6,248 nt of DNA. Origin: Sphingobacterium sp. UBA6711 (lineage in GTDB: Bacteria; Bacteroidota; Bacteroidia; Sphingobacteriales; Sphingobacteriaceae). A program made the translations under genes and the position numbers. The notes beneath the pieces were generated by a model, which searched no databases, was not told the origin of the DNA, and worked only from the letters and a program-made list of their open reading frames with translations. How positions within the stretch are numbered: position 1 is the stretch's first letter; each line of letters starts with the position of its first letter. Positions 5,790 to 6,248 of the stretch are shown in pieces. The stretch lies in contig DKIT01000151.1 of NCBI GenBank assembly GCA_002454415.1, positions 16,779-23,026 on the forward strand. Reading direction: 5' to 3'.

Positions 5790-6248
5790 ATGAGTAAAAC
5801 ATATAAAGCCGTCAACTGGAATACCCCCGAGAACGATTATGTATTGATGTTCTGGGAACAAAATATCCGTCAATTCTGGATCGACACAGAATACATCCCG
5901 TCAAAAGATATTGATAGTTGGAAACGTATCAGTCCAGAAATGAAAGATGCGTATAAAAAAGCGCTAGGTGGCTTGACCTTATTGGATACCCTTCAGAGCC
6001 ATACAGGTATGCCTAAAATCATCGATCATATCGACACTTTACAAAATAAAGCTGTATTGTCCTATATGTGTATGATGGAAGCTATCCACGCAAAATCGTA
6101 TTCCACTATTTTTACAACAGTTTCTACAACCGCTGAAATCAACGACATTTTCGAATGGGTTCAGCAAAATAAATACCTACAATACAAAGCACAAACAATC
6201 GACGGTTATTATCGTGCTATAGACAAAGAAGATGCTTCAGATGAAGCT
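5790..6248 (+). CDS. nrdF: NrdF, class Ib ribonucleotide reductase radical-generating (beta) subunit, 3' end beyond the window
   Basis: The first 153 codons are present, about half of a usual NrdF of about 320 residues; the frame is open to the window edge. The protein houses the dimetal (Mn or Fe) cofactor and the tyrosyl radical that starts catalysis in NrdE. Visible ligands are D66 (in LTLLDTLQSH), E97 and H100 (MMEAIHAKSYS), and the radical tyrosine is Y104. These correspond to D67, E98, H101 and Y105 of E. coli NrdF, with a constant offset of one. The remaining ligands (Glu, Glu, His) lie beyond the window. The N-terminal VNWNTPEND and FW motifs are those of Firmicutes-type NrdF as I recall them. 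The ATG at 5790 follows an A-rich stretch. This frame has no internal stop up to the edge. Confidence 0.96.
   Translation, partial: MSKTYKAVNWNTPENDYVLMFWEQNIRQFWIDTEYIPSKDIDSWKRISPEMKDAYKKALGGLTLLDTLQSHTGMPKIIDHIDTLQNKAVLSYMCMMEAIHAKSYSTIFTTVSTTAEINDIFEWVQQNKYLQYKAQTIDGYYRAIDKEDASDEA

Overview
The window looks like chromosome from a Bacteroidota bacterium, most likely Sphingobacteriales (a Sphingobacterium-like genome). The clues are moderate-to-low GC, A-rich translation starts without strong Shine-Dalgarno sites, and a large secreted S9 peptidase typical of that phylum. The genus is an inference from protein style; no search was run.

Layout: (1) 33-2459, minus strand, a complete gene for a secreted S9 serine peptidase of the glutamyl-endopeptidase type, with a signal peptide and an intact Ser-Asp-His triad. 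(2) 2460-2915, a divergent intergenic region of about 450 bp. It holds a plausible peptidase promoter, an A/T-rich terminator-like hairpin, two DnaA-box-like 9-mers and several tiny ORFs of doubtful meaning. (3) 2916-6248, plus strand, a class Ib ribonucleotide reductase operon in the order nrdH-like redoxin, nrdI, nrdE, nrdF. The last gene is cut by the window end.

The operon is functionally coherent. NrdF holds the dimetal/tyrosyl radical site (ligands D66, E97, H100 and radical Y104 are visible). NrdI is the flavodoxin-like activator that supplies oxidant for Mn2-NrdF. NrdE is the catalytic subunit, with all its catalytic cysteines present. The NrdH-like protein should re-reduce the C-terminal CxxC of NrdE. 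Together they would make dNDPs from NDPs for DNA synthesis, probably with manganese and under low iron or oxidative stress.

This is a known system, not a new one. The points that merit a second look are a 15-bp hairpin in the unusually long nrdE-nrdF gap, whose only irregularities are G-U pairs on the sense strand; a 41-bp nrdI/nrdE overlap supported by the NrdE N-terminus; a CAPC active site in the NrdH-like protein; and DnaA-box-like sites upstream of the operon.
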